Shown here one piece after another: positions 40,721-53,098 of a stretch of DNA of 64,000 nucleotides (position 1 is its first letter; the number at the start of each line of letters is the position of its first letter). The stretch covers positions 18,052,222-18,116,221 of the forward strand of contig OY759222.1 of assembly GCA_963662175.1 (NCBI GenBank), written 5' to 3'. The translations under genes were made by a program, and so were the position numbers. The DNA comes from Aradus depressus (taxonomy: Eukaryota > Arthropoda > Insecta > Hemiptera > Aradidae). Under the pieces are notes generated by a model. It did not search any database. It was not told the DNA's origin and saw nothing but the letters and a program-made list of their open reading frames with translations.

Positions 40721-42170
40721 TGTAGTCTTTATGTGATTTATATCACATTGATCTCAGAGGTAAAGCGAAATCCTAGTTGATTAATTCTCACTGTGAAAGT
40801 TCATTGTCTTTTTTTTTAATTTTGGGATTCAGGAGGGTAGTTTTTGAAGGTGATAATTTTCATGAAATTCCAGATGTGATAATTTTCAATGTCAACATTT
40901 CACCGATTATATAACATCCCCTATGAGTACAAATTTCGCTAAAACCTTCATTTTTAATACCAGTCAAAATCCGGGTAAAGTTTGCACAAATTGAACAAAA
41001 TGAGAGAAATCATTTAATGCGAACTAGTGACAAATGAAGCCAGTTGGTTAGAACAAACAGGACTACCCCCAAGGGAAACTTCAAATTGTTATTGACAGTC
41101 GAGCCAAGTTTGTATACAGTTGGGACAAACACAAACTTTCTAATTAAATCTTCGTTACTTGTGTGTTTCCCTCATGTAGTCAGAAGTTTTTCAGAAAAAA
41201 AAATTGAAAAAAGGAAAATTGAAAATAGAAATATTGTGATGTATAAAAAATACACACATTCAAATTATTCTCATATTATTAAATTAACTATATTTGAGGA
41301 GGTGAGATTCAAAAACAGGTTTTTCACATTTTTTTAGAAAATTATCTTGATATGGCGTTTTTTTCGTCTCATTGAGAGCTATCGGTATGTGTAACTGTAA
41401 TGATTCAAAAATAGTTTTCTTTCAACGTAAAACTACTTCAAAAAATGGTTTGGTTCAAAAGTAGGTTTCTCCAACAACAGCTGTGCATCAAAGGCAGGAT
41501 GTGTCTCGTGTTTGGTGAAAACTGGGAGACGAATGTTGAAGAATCTAGTCTGGAGTATTACCGAAGAGTTCTCTCAATGGATGATGGACACCAGAAAGAA
41601 GAATGCGATTGCCTCAAGCATGAGATGGCTGTCCGTGTTTAGCTGCTTTTTTGTTGATTTATTTTAATGATTTTAGGTTTTTTTTCAACAATAACAGACA
41701 TTTTTCACTTGCACGTTTTTGTTTATTTCCTATTCCTTATCAGTCGACTAACTGAATTGTCTATCTGCTGCTCATAAAAAATAATTTAAAGGACAAATGA
41801 CAATTTTTATATGCAGATATGGAGTGTTTGGATCATAACCAGGTTTCTCCTAAACATTTCTCTGTTTATTTTAGAAAAATACTAAAAACATTTTTGAAAT
41901 CTATTGGCACTGGAAAGACAATACCAAAGTACACCTCTGGAAAACAAATTAAGGTCACAACCTGAAAGAAAAAAAGAAAAAACGTTTTTCCTGATTTCCC
42001 AAATTTTTGTCTTGAGTGAGAAACCTGTTTTTGAATCCCACCTCCTCATTTATTAGTAAAAATAAAATCCAAGAATTAACTAAATAATATGAATGCATTT
42101 TGTTTTAAAACAACCCAGTAAGATAATTTAAAAAGCTTTGGATTAGATTTAACACTTTTACAAAATTCTG
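40721..42170. other. No gene recognised
   Basis: Small ORFs at 41044 (97 codons) and 41445 (65 codons) have no recognisable motif. GATTCAAAAACAGGTTTTTC (about 41306) and TGAGAAACCTGTTTTTGAATC (about 42017) form an inverted pair about 700 bp apart, a hint of an old inverted-repeat element. Confidence 0.35.
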
Positions 42171-42300
42171 TTAACGTTTTGCCTAACAAGGCATTATCAA
42201 AACTAAATAAACACATTCCAGCATATATGTTATAAATAATGTATTATTAATTAAAATATTTCTGTTCCTTTAGTTTTGATAACGCCTTAATAGATGAGAA
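42171..42300. repeat. Foldback with GATAATGCCTTGTT motif
   Basis: CTAACAAGGCATTATCAAAA CTAAA pairs with TTTAGTTTTGATAACGCCTT AA about 80 bp later. The reverse strand reads TTTTGATAATGCCTTGTTAG GCAAAACG, again a stem followed by an A-run. Confidence 0.55.
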
Positions 42301-42718
42301 CCCTAAGGCCAACCTTTGTTTGTTCACGAACCACCTTCATCATCCATGTTTTTGTTTAAAAAAATATATATTTACTGTTCCCTCGGGAGCCGTCAGGGTT
42401 AAAAATGAGGGTTGGCTTAAAAGGATATATAAAGTTTAAAGGGCCTGAAGTACATAACGGGAGAAAGTAAAACTAAAACATTGGCATCATTAGTCAAATG
42501 GCTGAGTCCCGTAAATCTTACAGACATTATTTTCAATTTTATCAAATAACTGAATTTTGGTCTGTAGAAAAGAATTATTACTCTAATTTATTTCAATAAA
42601 TAAAATAGCATACATTTTTACTTATCTAACTATACCGATTACATATTGGTCAAAAATTCGATGTTGTTTTCAAAAAAAAAAAAATAGTCCTGCCTGTATG
42701 AAATGTATGTATCGACAC

Positions 42719-43012
42719 GAAATTTACACGGGCCTGGAGGATGTGGTCGGTGCCCATTACAAGCACATCCTCCTTATCAGGCCTCGCTTACTTCTCCAGG
42801 GCCCAAGCTCTTTGCCTATAGAGAGACACCTGGTTTCGCCGTTCCTTGTCCCTTGGTCTGGTTGGGACGCCCACTGGGTGCCCCCGGGCCCTGGGCTGTG
42901 TTTCCGTCTGGCTCCCCCCTTCGCCTCCCGCGGGGATCCCTCTTACTGTTACAGTACCTAGGCACTCATAACCAATATGGTTGACATGCCTTTAAAAAAA
43001 AAAAAAAGAAGA
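42719..43012 (+). mobile_element. GC-rich poly-A insertion in a family A fragment
   Basis: ACGGGCCTGGAGGATGTGGT through CCATATTGGTT-like unique sequence to GACATGCCTTTAAAAAAAAA. Strong GC enrichment against AT-rich flanks, and an A-tail, suggest a retroposed 3' end. Target duplication is not clear. The overlapping ORFs (42698, 42703) reflect base composition. Confidence 0.55.
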
Positions 43013-44635
43013 AGAAAACAGCTCCCGTGACTCCATTTTCGAAGTTATTGTTGGCAATAATTTACCCTTACCCATAGGTTTGCAACAAATTTTAAGATAT
43101 TCTAAATTTCCTCTCATATTTCATGCCATATACAAATTTATTAATAGTAACAATATTTTAATATAGTTTTACATTTTCCCGCCCACCTCTCGGCTCCTGG
43201 TTCCTCCTCGGGCTCCTCATCTCCAGATCCATATGGCACCCCCATCACCTCCATAAAATGCCCCTTTATTTAACAACCTTTTCTTACAATTGGAGTCATG
43301 GTTGATATGCTTCGTCCATGAGGCCATTCAAAATAAAAATAAAAAATAAAATTACTGCATCTTACGAGACTTTCTTTTGTTTATTAAAAATTTTCTTTTA
43401 TCATTTTAAATTTAAACAATCTTATTATTTACACCTTATTTTATTCTCCAATATTTTGGAGTGGTCTTCCATAGAACCTCCAGACCAGGGGGTCGGCAAT
43501 CTTTTTTTACTAGGAGGGCATATTTCAGAAATGCGGGAGTTTGGCGGGCACTGTGGGATGAAGAAGGGGAAGTGGAATATTTAAACATGAAAACATTAAA
43601 GCAACATAAATTTATTCAATTTTTAATTGAAAAAACATTGATAATTAATGCGATATTAGAGATAGTAAATCAGCAGCCAACTGGTTGTAATGTAGCAACA
43701 TAGGAGTAAGTTGAATTGTCAGTTCTCAGACATTGGTCCAAATGAGCGTCAGTGAGGCTTGATCGGTACTTTGTTTTTCATATTGGAAAGAGGAGTTCAA
43801 TTTTAGAGCACAATTTTTCAACAATGACAAGTTTATATACGAACAGAGGTTACGAATGAAAAGCGTAGCACGCCGTGGCTAGACAGAGTATACGAGGATA
43901 TTGGGTCAGAAAATAGTTCACTATATGCGGAATCAGATGTCTCTAATAGTCGAAAATTCATTGTTAAAATGGTAAGGATAAAATAAGAGTTCTTTGAACG
44001 GAGGGCATTTTAAAATTTCTTCGCGCGCACCCTCCAGAGGAACAATAGCTGAGTTAATTGCTAAATCCTATTTGGATTCCACTCCCGGACTATACAGATT
44101 CATTTCCCCCAAATTCTGTACATTTGATCAGCAATTTTTAAAAAAAATTCTCAATATGGTGATATTTGAAAATTGTCTGAACATCTAAAGAAACGCTTAT
44201 AAAAAAAAACAATAAATCGAAATTGTATTACTCTATTGAAAATCTAATTAAACCATCGATCAATATGGCAAATCATACAGTACTGAGTATGTACATCATA
44301 AATGCAGTTTGGCTACTCTGCACTGCATGAACATATATTATGCAGGAATGCAGTGAATATTAGGCCAGACGACACATATTGAAAACGTAGATTGAATACG
44401 AAATTATGTTGACCGATGACTTGGTTCATTAGAGACATATTTACATTCATGTACGAGTGTACTCGGTCGATGAAAGGCGCTGAGTTGGCACAGGTGAGTT
44501 GGGTCTACTTCTCTACATCTCTTGACTCTCTTCGGTACATGAAATATGTAGGTTGTCGAGCAATCTAAACTATGATAAAATTATCAAATATTTATTTAAT
44601 ACGCGTGGAAATGAATTAGCTATAAAGAGACTTGC
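43013..44635. other. No gene recognised
   Basis: Small ORFs (43318, 43461, 43994) lack motifs. CAGACCAGGGGGTCGGCAAT with GGAGGGCATATTTCAG and TTTGGCGGGCACTGTGGGAT near 43480-43560 resembles the end of a known class of hAT MITEs, without a matching partner. Confidence 0.35.
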
Positions 44636-44639
44636 TACT

Positions 44640-46290
44640 CGTGAATATGAAGACATAATTTGATAAAAATGTGAGCCCACGACTCAGGAATATAAAGACA
44701 ATCTGATAAGAATGTGCTAGTTACTCAGAAGTATGTAGGCAATCTGGTGTGATAGCATCCTTCTCAGGAGTAGAGAAGAAATATGCTAAGAATGATCTCT
44801 CTACTGAAGAAATATGGTAAGAATGAACGCGCTTCTCAAAAATAGGAAGGAAATATGTTACAAAGTCTCGCTATATATGCAAAAAAGGTGAAGACAATCA
44901 GTATGTGACAATCTGAGAATGTGCTAGTTACTCAGAAGTATATAGGCAATCGGCCAATAATAGGCTCACAAAGTATTTTTTAGATGTAAACAAAGAGTTT
45001 GAAGACAATTTGGCCAGAATGTGCTCATTATTCAGAAGTATGAGGCAATCTGCCAAGAACAATCTCTTTATATGTGAAGACAATCTGGCAATAATGTGCT
45101 CGTAACTCAGAAGTGTGAATGCAATCTGCCAAGATAGGAGCTTCGCTATTCATTAAGTGTGAAGACAATCTGGCAAGAATGTGCTCATTTCTCAGAAGTA
45201 TGAAGGCCAACTGCCAATAATAGTCTCGCAAAGTATTTTGTAGAAGTATGCAAAGAGTGTGAAGACAATTTGGCGAGAATGTGCTCATTATTCAGAAGTA
45301 TGAGGCAATCTGCCAAGAACAGTCTCTTTATACGTGAAGACAATCTGGCAAGAATGTGCTCGTTATTCAGAAGTGTGAATGCAATCTGCCAAGATAGGAG
45401 CCTCGCTATTCATAAAGTGTGAAGACAATCTGGCAAGAATGTGCTCATTACTCAGAAGTATGAAGGCAATCTGCCAATAATATTCTCGCAAAGTATATTT
45501 TTTTAGAAGTATGAAGTATGCATAATAGCAAAGAGTGTGAAGACAATCTGGCAAGAACGTGCTCATTTCTCAGAAGTATGAAGGCCATCTGCCAATAATA
45601 GTCTCGCAAGGTATTTTATAGAAGTATGCAAAGAGTGTGAAGACAATCTGGCAAGAATGTACTCATTACTCAGAAGTGTGAGGGCAATCTGCCAAGAACA
45701 GTCTCGTTACAAGTGATGACAATCTGGCAAGAATGTGCTCGTTATTCAGAAGTGTGAATGCAATCTGCCAAGATAGGAGCCTCGCTATTCATAAAGTGTG
45801 AAGACAATCTGGCAAGAATGTGCTCATTACTCAGAAGTATGAAGGCAATCTGCCAATAATATTCTCGCAAAGTATATTTTTTTAGAAGTATGAAGTATGC
45901 ATAATAGCAAAGAGTGTGAAGACAATCTGGCAAGAACGTGCTCATTTCTCAGAAGTATGAAGGCCATCTGCCAATAATAGTCTCGCAAGGTATTTTATAG
46001 AAGTATGCAAAGAGTGTGAAGACAATCTGGCAAGAATGTACTCATTACTCAGAAGTGTGAGGGCAATCTGCCAAGAACAGTCTCGTTACAAGTGATGACA
46101 ATCTGGCAAGAATGTGCTCGATACTCAGAAGTGTGAATGCAATCTGCCAAAATAAGAACCTCGCTTTTCATAGAGTGTGAAGACAATCTGGAAAGAATGT
46201 GTGTTCATTATTCAGAAAGAATAGTCTCTCTATATGCAGAATGTCAAGGAAATCTGCCAAGAAGTACGAAGGCAATCTGCTAAAGAAAGG
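44640..46290 (+). repeat. Tandem array (AAGACAATCTGGCAAGAATG) with a 379-bp higher-order duplication
   Basis: Units of about 75-110 bp contain GTGAAGACAATCTGGCAAGA, ATGTGCTCATTACTCAGAAG and GTATGAAGGCAATCTGCCAA. Early and late units are diverged. In the middle a 379-bp block is repeated almost exactly (45363-45741 and 45742-46120), producing two identical 67-codon minus-strand ORFs (45363-45566 and 45742-45945) that are repeat by-products. Confidence 0.9.
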
Positions 46291-47190
46291 AAGAACAGAC
46301 TCCACAAATACAGAGATTGTTAAGACAATACGTTAACATCGGTTAAGTACAATAACACAACTAATAACATAATAATGTAATGTTTATTTATATGTTTAAT
46401 AAAAAATGTCTAAAGCCTAATGCATTATGGAGAAAAATGGCCTTTTAAATAGACTGATTTGCTAATTGTTGAAGAGTAAATTTCATTCGTGATTTTATAC
46501 AACTTATATTTGTAGACAAAGAGGCCTCCATATACGTTAATTATCATCACATATGCATTAAACATGAGTTCACGTGCGCCTTCCAAACTCTGAGACGTAA
46601 GTGCAGTTCCTATTTCCCACAAAAGTAGACACATTTCGAATTTTTATGAGATATTTTCAGCATGCACATTGAAAATATAGCATTTTTTTTTTACATAAAA
46701 CAAACATACCTTGTACGTCCAATATCCTTGTGTTAGGTAGCGAATTTTCGGCGGTGTATTTATTTGGGTGGAGGAGGAAGAACGCACGATGGGACACTAT
46801 CGACTGTGTAGTGTGTGGGAGAGCTCGGCCTAACTCACCCCCGCCTTGACGCCTGCGCCCTCCACACCACACAACCCAAATATCGATCTCACTCTTACAG
46901 CCGATGAACATCGCTTGGGCTAAGAGGGGCCTTCCCTACTCTTTTCCTAAGGTCACATATTTGTTAATGAAGGGGGATATAGATCGCGCTGTATCGCTTC
47001 CACCCGGACCCTATGTGAACAATGCATTCTTCTACAAAGACAAATCATATAAAGAAAACTTTATAAAACTGAATATGCACTTTTAAATGGTGGTCAAAGC
47101 GTTGCATTTGTGGTGGGAGTTATGACAGGATTGTTTCTTTGTCTCACTCTTCTGTATATGAAACACCCTTTATATTAGATATAGTTAGTG
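46291..47190. other. Mostly unassigned; small ORF at 46904
   Basis: A 60-codon plus ORF (46904-47086) with RGLPYSFPKVTYLLMKGDID and a GPYVNNAFFYKDKSYKE segment has coding-like composition, but no family is recognised and no splice partner was found. Confidence 0.3.
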
Positions 47191-47191
47191 A

Positions 47192-47510
47192 GGGCGCCGG
47201 TAGCTCAGTGGTATGCGTGCTTTCCTTCTGAGCTCAAGATTGTGGGTTCGAAACACGGCCGAGGCTCTTAGTTTATTTTATCTGAGAGGTAAAATAAACT
47301 TAAGCACGCCGTCCTTCGGATGGGACGTTAAGCGATGATCCCGAGCCTGTATGATGTCAGGTACTCGTTAAAGACCCCTGCTCTAGGTGAATGAAAATTT
47401 AGGACTCCCACAGTGGAGTCGGGCTCATGTCCACCATAGTGACGAATGAGCGCTCTGGTAGTAGGCGATATGACCTCGTAATTAAAGCCCGGGCATGAGT
47501 CAAAATAACT
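47192..47510 (+). mobile_element. tSINE-1, nearly full-length, AACTA-tail type
   Basis: GAGGGCGCCGGTAGCTCAGT, CTTCGGATGGGACGTTAAGC, a deletion before AATTTAGGACTCCCACAGTG and the end CATGAGTCAAAATAACTAAG. Confidence 0.92.
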
Positions 47511-48047
47511 AAGATATACGAGTAGTTATGTCATTGTTCAAAAATAAAAAATCGTGTTTTATATTCAAAAACATTATTTGATATATAACTTTCATTTTTA
47601 TTTTTTTGCCAGAATTCCTTCCCAGATATCCTTTAATCAACATAAAAATATTTAACTATTTATATGTCTACTAATTTATTTTAATCGTGCGAAAATCCTA
47701 GGTCAAGTTTTCAACTGATTTTTGACCATTTTCGCGATGTCTGTCTGTACGTGTGGCTGTAATTGTATGTGATTGGAAAGTTGTGAGTTCTCTACAGCAA
47801 AAACGACTGTAATCGTAGCTATGAACTTGAAATTTGGATAAAAGATTCACATGCGCTTATGTGGTTCCGATTAGATGAGTTCCAAAAATGAAATTTAAGT
47901 ATGACATATGTTTAAGTATATAAAACACAACTTTTATATGATTATTTTTTTCCGAAAAATTCCAGTATTGAAAAGGAACCAAATAGCAATATCTGATATA
48001 ATTTATAACAAGTAAATAAACGAATTGTACTTTTAAGTGTGTTTTTA

Positions 48048-48230
48048 TAAAAACGAGCTAGCCTTCTTGCCTATTGTGCTCGAGATCCCGAAACTGTGGG
48101 AAGTCAGGTACCCGTTAAATGTTCCTATACAATCTGAGTAGGCAACATCTTGGACTCCCACAATAGAGTCGATCTCATATGCCGCTCTGGTAGGAGGCGA
48201 TATGACCAGTAAAGTCCGGATATGAGTTAC
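48048..48230 (+). mobile_element. tSINE-1, strongly degraded copy
   Basis: TTGCCTATTGTGCTCGAGAT, GTCAGGTACCCGTTAAATGT, TTGGACTCCCACAATAGAGT and GGAGGCGATATGACC in SINE order, with large deletions. Confidence 0.7.
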
Positions 48231-48286
48231 AAAAAAAAAAATATAAATACAAAACTGTTCTTCGAGTAAGCAACAATATACATTGA

Positions 48287-48632
48287 GAGCGCCGGTAGCT
48301 CAGTGGTATGCGTGCTTGCCTTCTAAGCTCTAGGTCCTGGGTTCGAAACCCGGCCGAGGCCCTTAGTTTATTTTATCTGGAAGGTAAAATAAACTTAAGC
48401 ATGCCGTCCTTCGGATGGAACGTTAAGCGATGGTCCCGAGCCAGTACGACGTCAGGTAATCGTTAAAGACCCCTACCCTAGGTGAATAAATATTTAGGGT
48501 AGGCAAAATTTAGAACTCCCACAGTAGAATCGGGCTCTTGTCCACCAGAGTGACGAAAGAGCACGATAGGAGGTGATATGACCTCATAGTAAAAGCCCGG
48601 GCATGAGTCATAAAACCGCACCTAACCTCAAA
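48287..48632 (+). mobile_element. tSINE-1, full-length copy with best B box
   Basis: GAGAGCGCCGGTAGCTCAGT, GGTCCTGGGTTCGAAACCCG GCC and the end CATGAGTCATAAAACCGCAC CTAACC. Only scattered substitutions; the gap at AAGAGCACGATAGG removes a few bases. Confidence 0.93.
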
Positions 48633-48927
48633 GAAGTGCTTCTCCTTAATATGCTTTATCTCAGAATGTTTTTATCCCGTCCTGGACTTTAGCCCATACA
48701 TAAATATGCCGCTGGTCCTGGGTTAAAGAGTTTGGTAAAGAGTTTTCTGAAGTTGGCTTCCAGAGCCTCCAGGTTCAAGCTGACTAACCCCATACAACCT
48801 TAATAGGGCCAGTGTTTTAGAGGGGCCTACTTGCATCCTCTCTTCATCGAGAACAACCTGCTTCAGAAAATACGGTGAATCACTTGAAATGTACTTGGCT
48901 AATTCTCAAATAAAATATAGAATTTGT

Positions 48928-49002
48928 AGGTGAGGGAATGACGATTGTGTGAGGGAATGACGATTGTGTGAGGGAATGACGATTGTGTGAGGGAATGACG
49001 AA
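48928..49002 (+). repeat. 19-bp tandem repeat, four copies
   Basis: TGTGAGGGAATGACGATTG repeats four times without change, the last passing into AAATGAAAC. An isolated TGTGAGGGAATGACT lies at 49320. Confidence 0.9.
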
Positions 49003-50232
49003 ATGAAACATTAATGCGCAAAAGTATAAAACATAATAATAAACGTTTTCAGGCGATTTTACGATACATTATTACTCCTAGAAACACAAACAAATATATC
49101 ATAAAGAGTATATAAATAAGCGCTTACTTTTTTAAAACACGGTGTCAGGAAATGACAGCCGAAAAATTTTTCCTTTAAAATAGCTTTAACGAAAAATCTC
49201 ATCACTCACACTACGGTCTGCAATATTTTTTTTAAATCAATATTGTCGACTTCTGAAAACAATAAGGCTGCGTTCAATATAATTCAAAATTATGCTCCAA
49301 TTCTCCTCCTGCTACACAACTGTGAGGGAATGACTCGTTTTTTAAGGACAAATTTAAAAATATATATTGTGATTTTTCCGTTTGCCGTTTTTGAACTATA
49401 TACACATTTATATACAGCCAGTACTATTATATATGAATAAATAATAAGATAGCCGTTTTTAAGAAACTTTTCGAATCAGATGCTTGAATCTATTAGAATT
49501 TGTCGGTTGGGACACAATGAAGGAATGATTCTTAGGGTATCTACTTAAACAAATATTTTTTATTTATGATAAAAGAGATACATTTGATTCATAATTTGGT
49601 ACGCTTAGTGATGTAGTTTCGTAAAAAAAATGAATTTAATGATTACTTACGATTCCGTTTCAAGACATAAATTTATATTTTTTTTTTGAGATTCAGCGAC
49701 TTAATCAACGCGAATTGATCGCGTTATCACCTGCCTTCTAAAACCAAACAACAGATTTCAATGAAATCAATTGGCATTTTACTCAATGACTCATACATAA
49801 CTCTAGAAAAGTTGTAAATATCTATTAGTAAATGGAAAAAAAAAAAAAAAAGAATCAGAGGGTATTAAAACTCCTAGAAATTTCATAACTTTCTCTATAC
49901 TACGTCTAGCTGGGAAAGCTCCGATAAAATGAATATATCGACCTAATAACGAACGATTCTCACTGAACCAGTCCATCCATTCATTGTATTGACAGTTATT
50001 TTTTTAGAATTTATAAAATCGGTTGTTTATTTGGTATATTTACAATCAGTTAAAATATAACTATAAGTAAATTTGATGACAGTGACTATAAAAATAATAA
50101 TAATGATAAAAAAAAACAAAAATAAAGAATAAATAAAAAAATAAATTAATCTTCAATTTCGATTGTTTGAGACCTCTTAAGTTTTTATTTTTATGTAGGT
50201 ATTTCAATAATTACCATTTAAAAAAAAATATG

Positions 50233-50263
<31 letters not shown>

Positions 50264-50330
50264 TACAAAATAATAAACGGCTATATACACAAAATAAGAT
50301 AAAATAAAATAATCTACAAAATAATACAAT
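49003..50330. other. AT-rich, no gene recognised
   Basis: Includes short family A pieces near 49870-49990 and a (TA)n tract at 50232-50256. No ORF is credible. Confidence 0.4.
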
Positions 50331-50334
50331 CTGT

Positions 50335-50940
50335 TTTTACATGACAGTTATTAGCGTTTTTGTTTTGAACAAATGGCCCCTTCTCAATGGCCAATTCATC
50401 TGAAAATTAGTACGTTTCGATCTTATCTCGATATATTCATTTTATCGGCCAACAGACATATAATTTCATATAGAGGAAGTTATGTAATCGATCTGAAATT
50501 GGAGTTTTAATAGGAATTTCATGTTGTCCAATCCCCCTTTTTTATATTATTGGTTTATTTACAAATAGATATTTACAACTGTATAAAAAATAAATACAAG
50601 AGAATATGCTAAGAGAGAGATAATGGCAATGTCAAAATGTCAAGAAGGGAAAAATCACAAGTCACTGAATCTAAAAATGAAAAAAAAAAAAAAAATTCTA
50701 TCTATCTGTGGATATGATAACCCTCTGAACGTATCAATACATTATATTTTTATTCAGATCCCCATAAGGGTAACACCTACAAATTTTCAACCGAATCGAT
50801 CGCGAAAGGGGGGTTCAACTAAACTTTATATGAGGATTGAGGAATCCCAGTGTAAGACAACTAATTATTTTCAACCAAATTGGTTAGAGAAGAGTTTAGA
50901 GAAAAAGTATGGTTAATTACAAATAATTCAAAATGGGGAA
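50335..50940. repeat. Dispersed family A pieces, forward then reverse
   Basis: Forward: ACAGTTATTAGCGTTTTTGT, then GTCGATATATT-like and GTTATGTAATCGATCTGAAA. Reverse: GATCCCCATAAGGGTAACAC CTAC and TTTTCAACCGAATCG. Between them at 50550-50690 is the jockey-type 3' UTR remnant ACAAATAGATATTTACAACTG, matched by GTTGTAAATAGCTATTTGTA at 10.5 kb. Confidence 0.5.
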
Positions 50941-51059
50941 ATACATTCTATAATTTTTTTAGATTTTTGGATTCAGGGCTCATGTTTTGTGTGCCAATTA
51001 CTTAACATTTCTTGAATTACTTATAGCTTGGGAAATAAAAAAAACTGTATATTTTTGTC

Positions 51060-51613
51060 ATTATTTATTTATTATTATTATTTTTTTTTTGTCTTTTATT
51101 TATAAAGACGCAACTGTTGCTAGGGTGCAACAACCAGCATCTATGATTGTATTGATATGTTGGCGTGAATGGCATGTGAGAGGAAGGCCACCCAGTGGTA
51201 GGTCCTCGGGACGAAAATTTATCTTAATTATTAGGACAAGAACAGAAAAAAAATAAATTAATAAATAAATAAAAAGGAATTGAAAGACAATTTTGATGGA
51301 TGGGTAAGAGAGATGATAAAAGTAAAGGAAAATAATGTAAAAAAATAAAATAAAGAATATTAAGAACTAATAGGAATTAAGGTGGCAGTAAGTCGCGGTT
51401 CCATCTTCTCTTTAACCTTCATGGGGGGTTTTGTGGTAAGTGTTGTGAAGACAAAGTACGTATTTCTGGGTTTGTATGTGTGTAAAGTTTTCTAAAAATA
51501 CGTATGTAAGTAGTTTGTATTGTGTCGGGGACGGTGTGTATCATAAGATCGTTATGAAGTGTTGTGTTGTTTATGTATGGGTCATTATTTATTAAGATAA
51601 TTTTTTTGTTCAC
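51060..51613 (-). mobile_element. 5'-truncated jockey-like retrotransposon, reverse (family J2)
   Basis: The minus strand runs from coding sequence (51613) through a 3' UTR with CCTAATAATTAAGATAAATT and GTTGTTGCACCCTAGCAACA to an A-rich tail at about 51060-51110. The 3' UTR recurs at 54600-54812, so two J2 copies exist here. Confidence 0.7.
51377..51613 (-). pseudogene. Jockey-like C-terminal segment with one nonsense codon
   Basis: The minus frame reads NDPYINNTTLHNDLMIHTVP, later IFRKLYTHTNPEIRTLSSQH, LPQNPP, then TGA at 51419-51421, then RLKRRWNRDLLPP and TAA at 51377. The order (NDPYI-N, TLHNDL, a P-rich segment and RLKRRWNRDLL) matches the jockey-type copies at 4.4 and 10.0 kb. The TGA stands where an arginine codon precedes RLKR in those copies, so a CGA-to-TGA change is the simplest explanation. 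The copy is inactive in any case because the reverse transcriptase domain is missing. Confidence 0.75.
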
Positions 51614-51842
51614 AATATTTTAAGGTTTTTATTTACTTCCAAATTTCCCTATAGAAAAATGAAAAAATCCTTGAGAGCGCTAATTTAAAAAAAGTTTTAC
51701 TCATTTGGATCTTAAATGAATACAACACCTAAAAAATGTTTAATAAATTAAGAAATGCCATGAAACGTTTAGTTACTAAAAATTAGAATTCCCTTTTAAA
51801 AAATGTAAAAAGAAATTATCGTGAATTCAAATTAAAGAGAGT

Positions 51843-52062
51843 TATTATGACTCATGCCCGGGCTTTAACTACGAGGTCATATCGCCTACTATCAGAGAGC
51901 TCTGGTGGACATGGGCCCGACTCTGCTATGGGAGTTCTAGATTTTTTTTTTCTCTAAAGGGGTCTTTAACGAGTACCTGACATCGTACTGGCTCGGGACC
52001 ATCGCTTAACGTCCCATCCGAAAGACGGCATGCTTAAGTTTATTTTGCTTCCCAGATAAAGA
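51843..52062 (-). mobile_element. tSINE-1, reverse, 5'-truncated copy
   Basis: GTTATTATGACTCATGCCCG, GAGGTCATATCGCC, CCCGACTCTGCTATGGGAGT, a T-run replacing the middle, ATCGCTTAACGTCCCATCCG and TTTATTTTGCTTCCCAGATA AAG. The tRNA head is missing. Confidence 0.88.
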
Positions 52063-53098
52063 TATTTTTGATCCACCACCGCCACAGGTGGAGAAAAAAT
52101 TCAGGCAGATATTTCAGAAAAAAAAATTAAAAATACGAAAATAGTTCAAATGGTTGTGTGTCTAGAATGACGGACAGGTAGACTGACACACAGCTATAAG
52201 GTTCCGTTTTGGATTTGAACTACAGAACTCTAAAAAATGATTTTACTGAAATGTATATATGGTGCTGCCATCTGTTGAAGGAAAGAAATCACCAATTTAC
52301 TACTGCTGCTACCTAGCAATTGCTAAAACAACTAACTAATTCAAAGTGAATTCTGTTTTCCAGAAAATCTACTGTTGTAAAAAGTATTCAGACTAATAAC
52401 ACTTTTATATATATATATATATATATATATTTTTTAAAGTTTTATACGACAAAGCAAAAAAAGAAAAGGTCCTTATGGTTTCGGCCGTTTTTAATTGTAT
52501 AGATTTTGATCTAAAAGACTTGCGTCATTTTTGGCCCATGTTAGAAAGTTATGATCAGCTACGTATTAGGACTTGGGCTTTCTATGGGTAGCCTATAGAT
52601 CACACATGAAAAATCATAGCCCCATTCGGGAATATATTCTTAATGGCTACTATAAACAGAGGATATTGACCAAGTTTCAATACAATTTTCGCAAGGCGCT
52701 CTCACAAAAAAATCACTTTTTCAAAATGAAAAATATGTTCAGACAGTAACATTGTAATAATACGTGTTGCTTATGTGAAATTTATTTCAAGTTCATTTCT
52801 GTTTTCTTAGTATGCAGAATTCATTTTTCTTTTTCTTATTTTTTGCGTAATTCTGACTGAAACCATCAAAAATCCTAGGAGAATTTTATATTATATTAAA
52901 ATTCCCCTCACGCCTAGGAGGTAATTTTAGTGTAATAAAAAAAAAGTGTTTCAGTTGCCACGTTTTTTAATTTTTTTTTTTTTATGAATATATTCAAGAA
53001 ATATTTGTTTCATTAAAAAATAGAAGCAGAGAGAAAAATAACAGTATTTTTTTTTTTTTTTTTTTTTTTTTTAATAGGATTAGATAATAGATAGTTAA
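52063..53098. other. No gene recognised
   Basis: Contains an (AT)n tract at 52406-52430 and T-runs at 53048-53073. No ORF has coding appearance. Confidence 0.4.

Noticed and set aside
42698..42984. Overlapping proline/glycine-rich ORFs of 87 and 93 codons
   Set aside because: Two frames open at once in a GC-rich poly-A insertion; no motif.
46904..47086. 60-codon gene
   Set aside because: Not recognised and isolated; described only within the unassigned interval.
48928..49002. CRISPR-like array
   Set aside because: Repeats are directly adjacent with no spacers, and the genome is eukaryotic.
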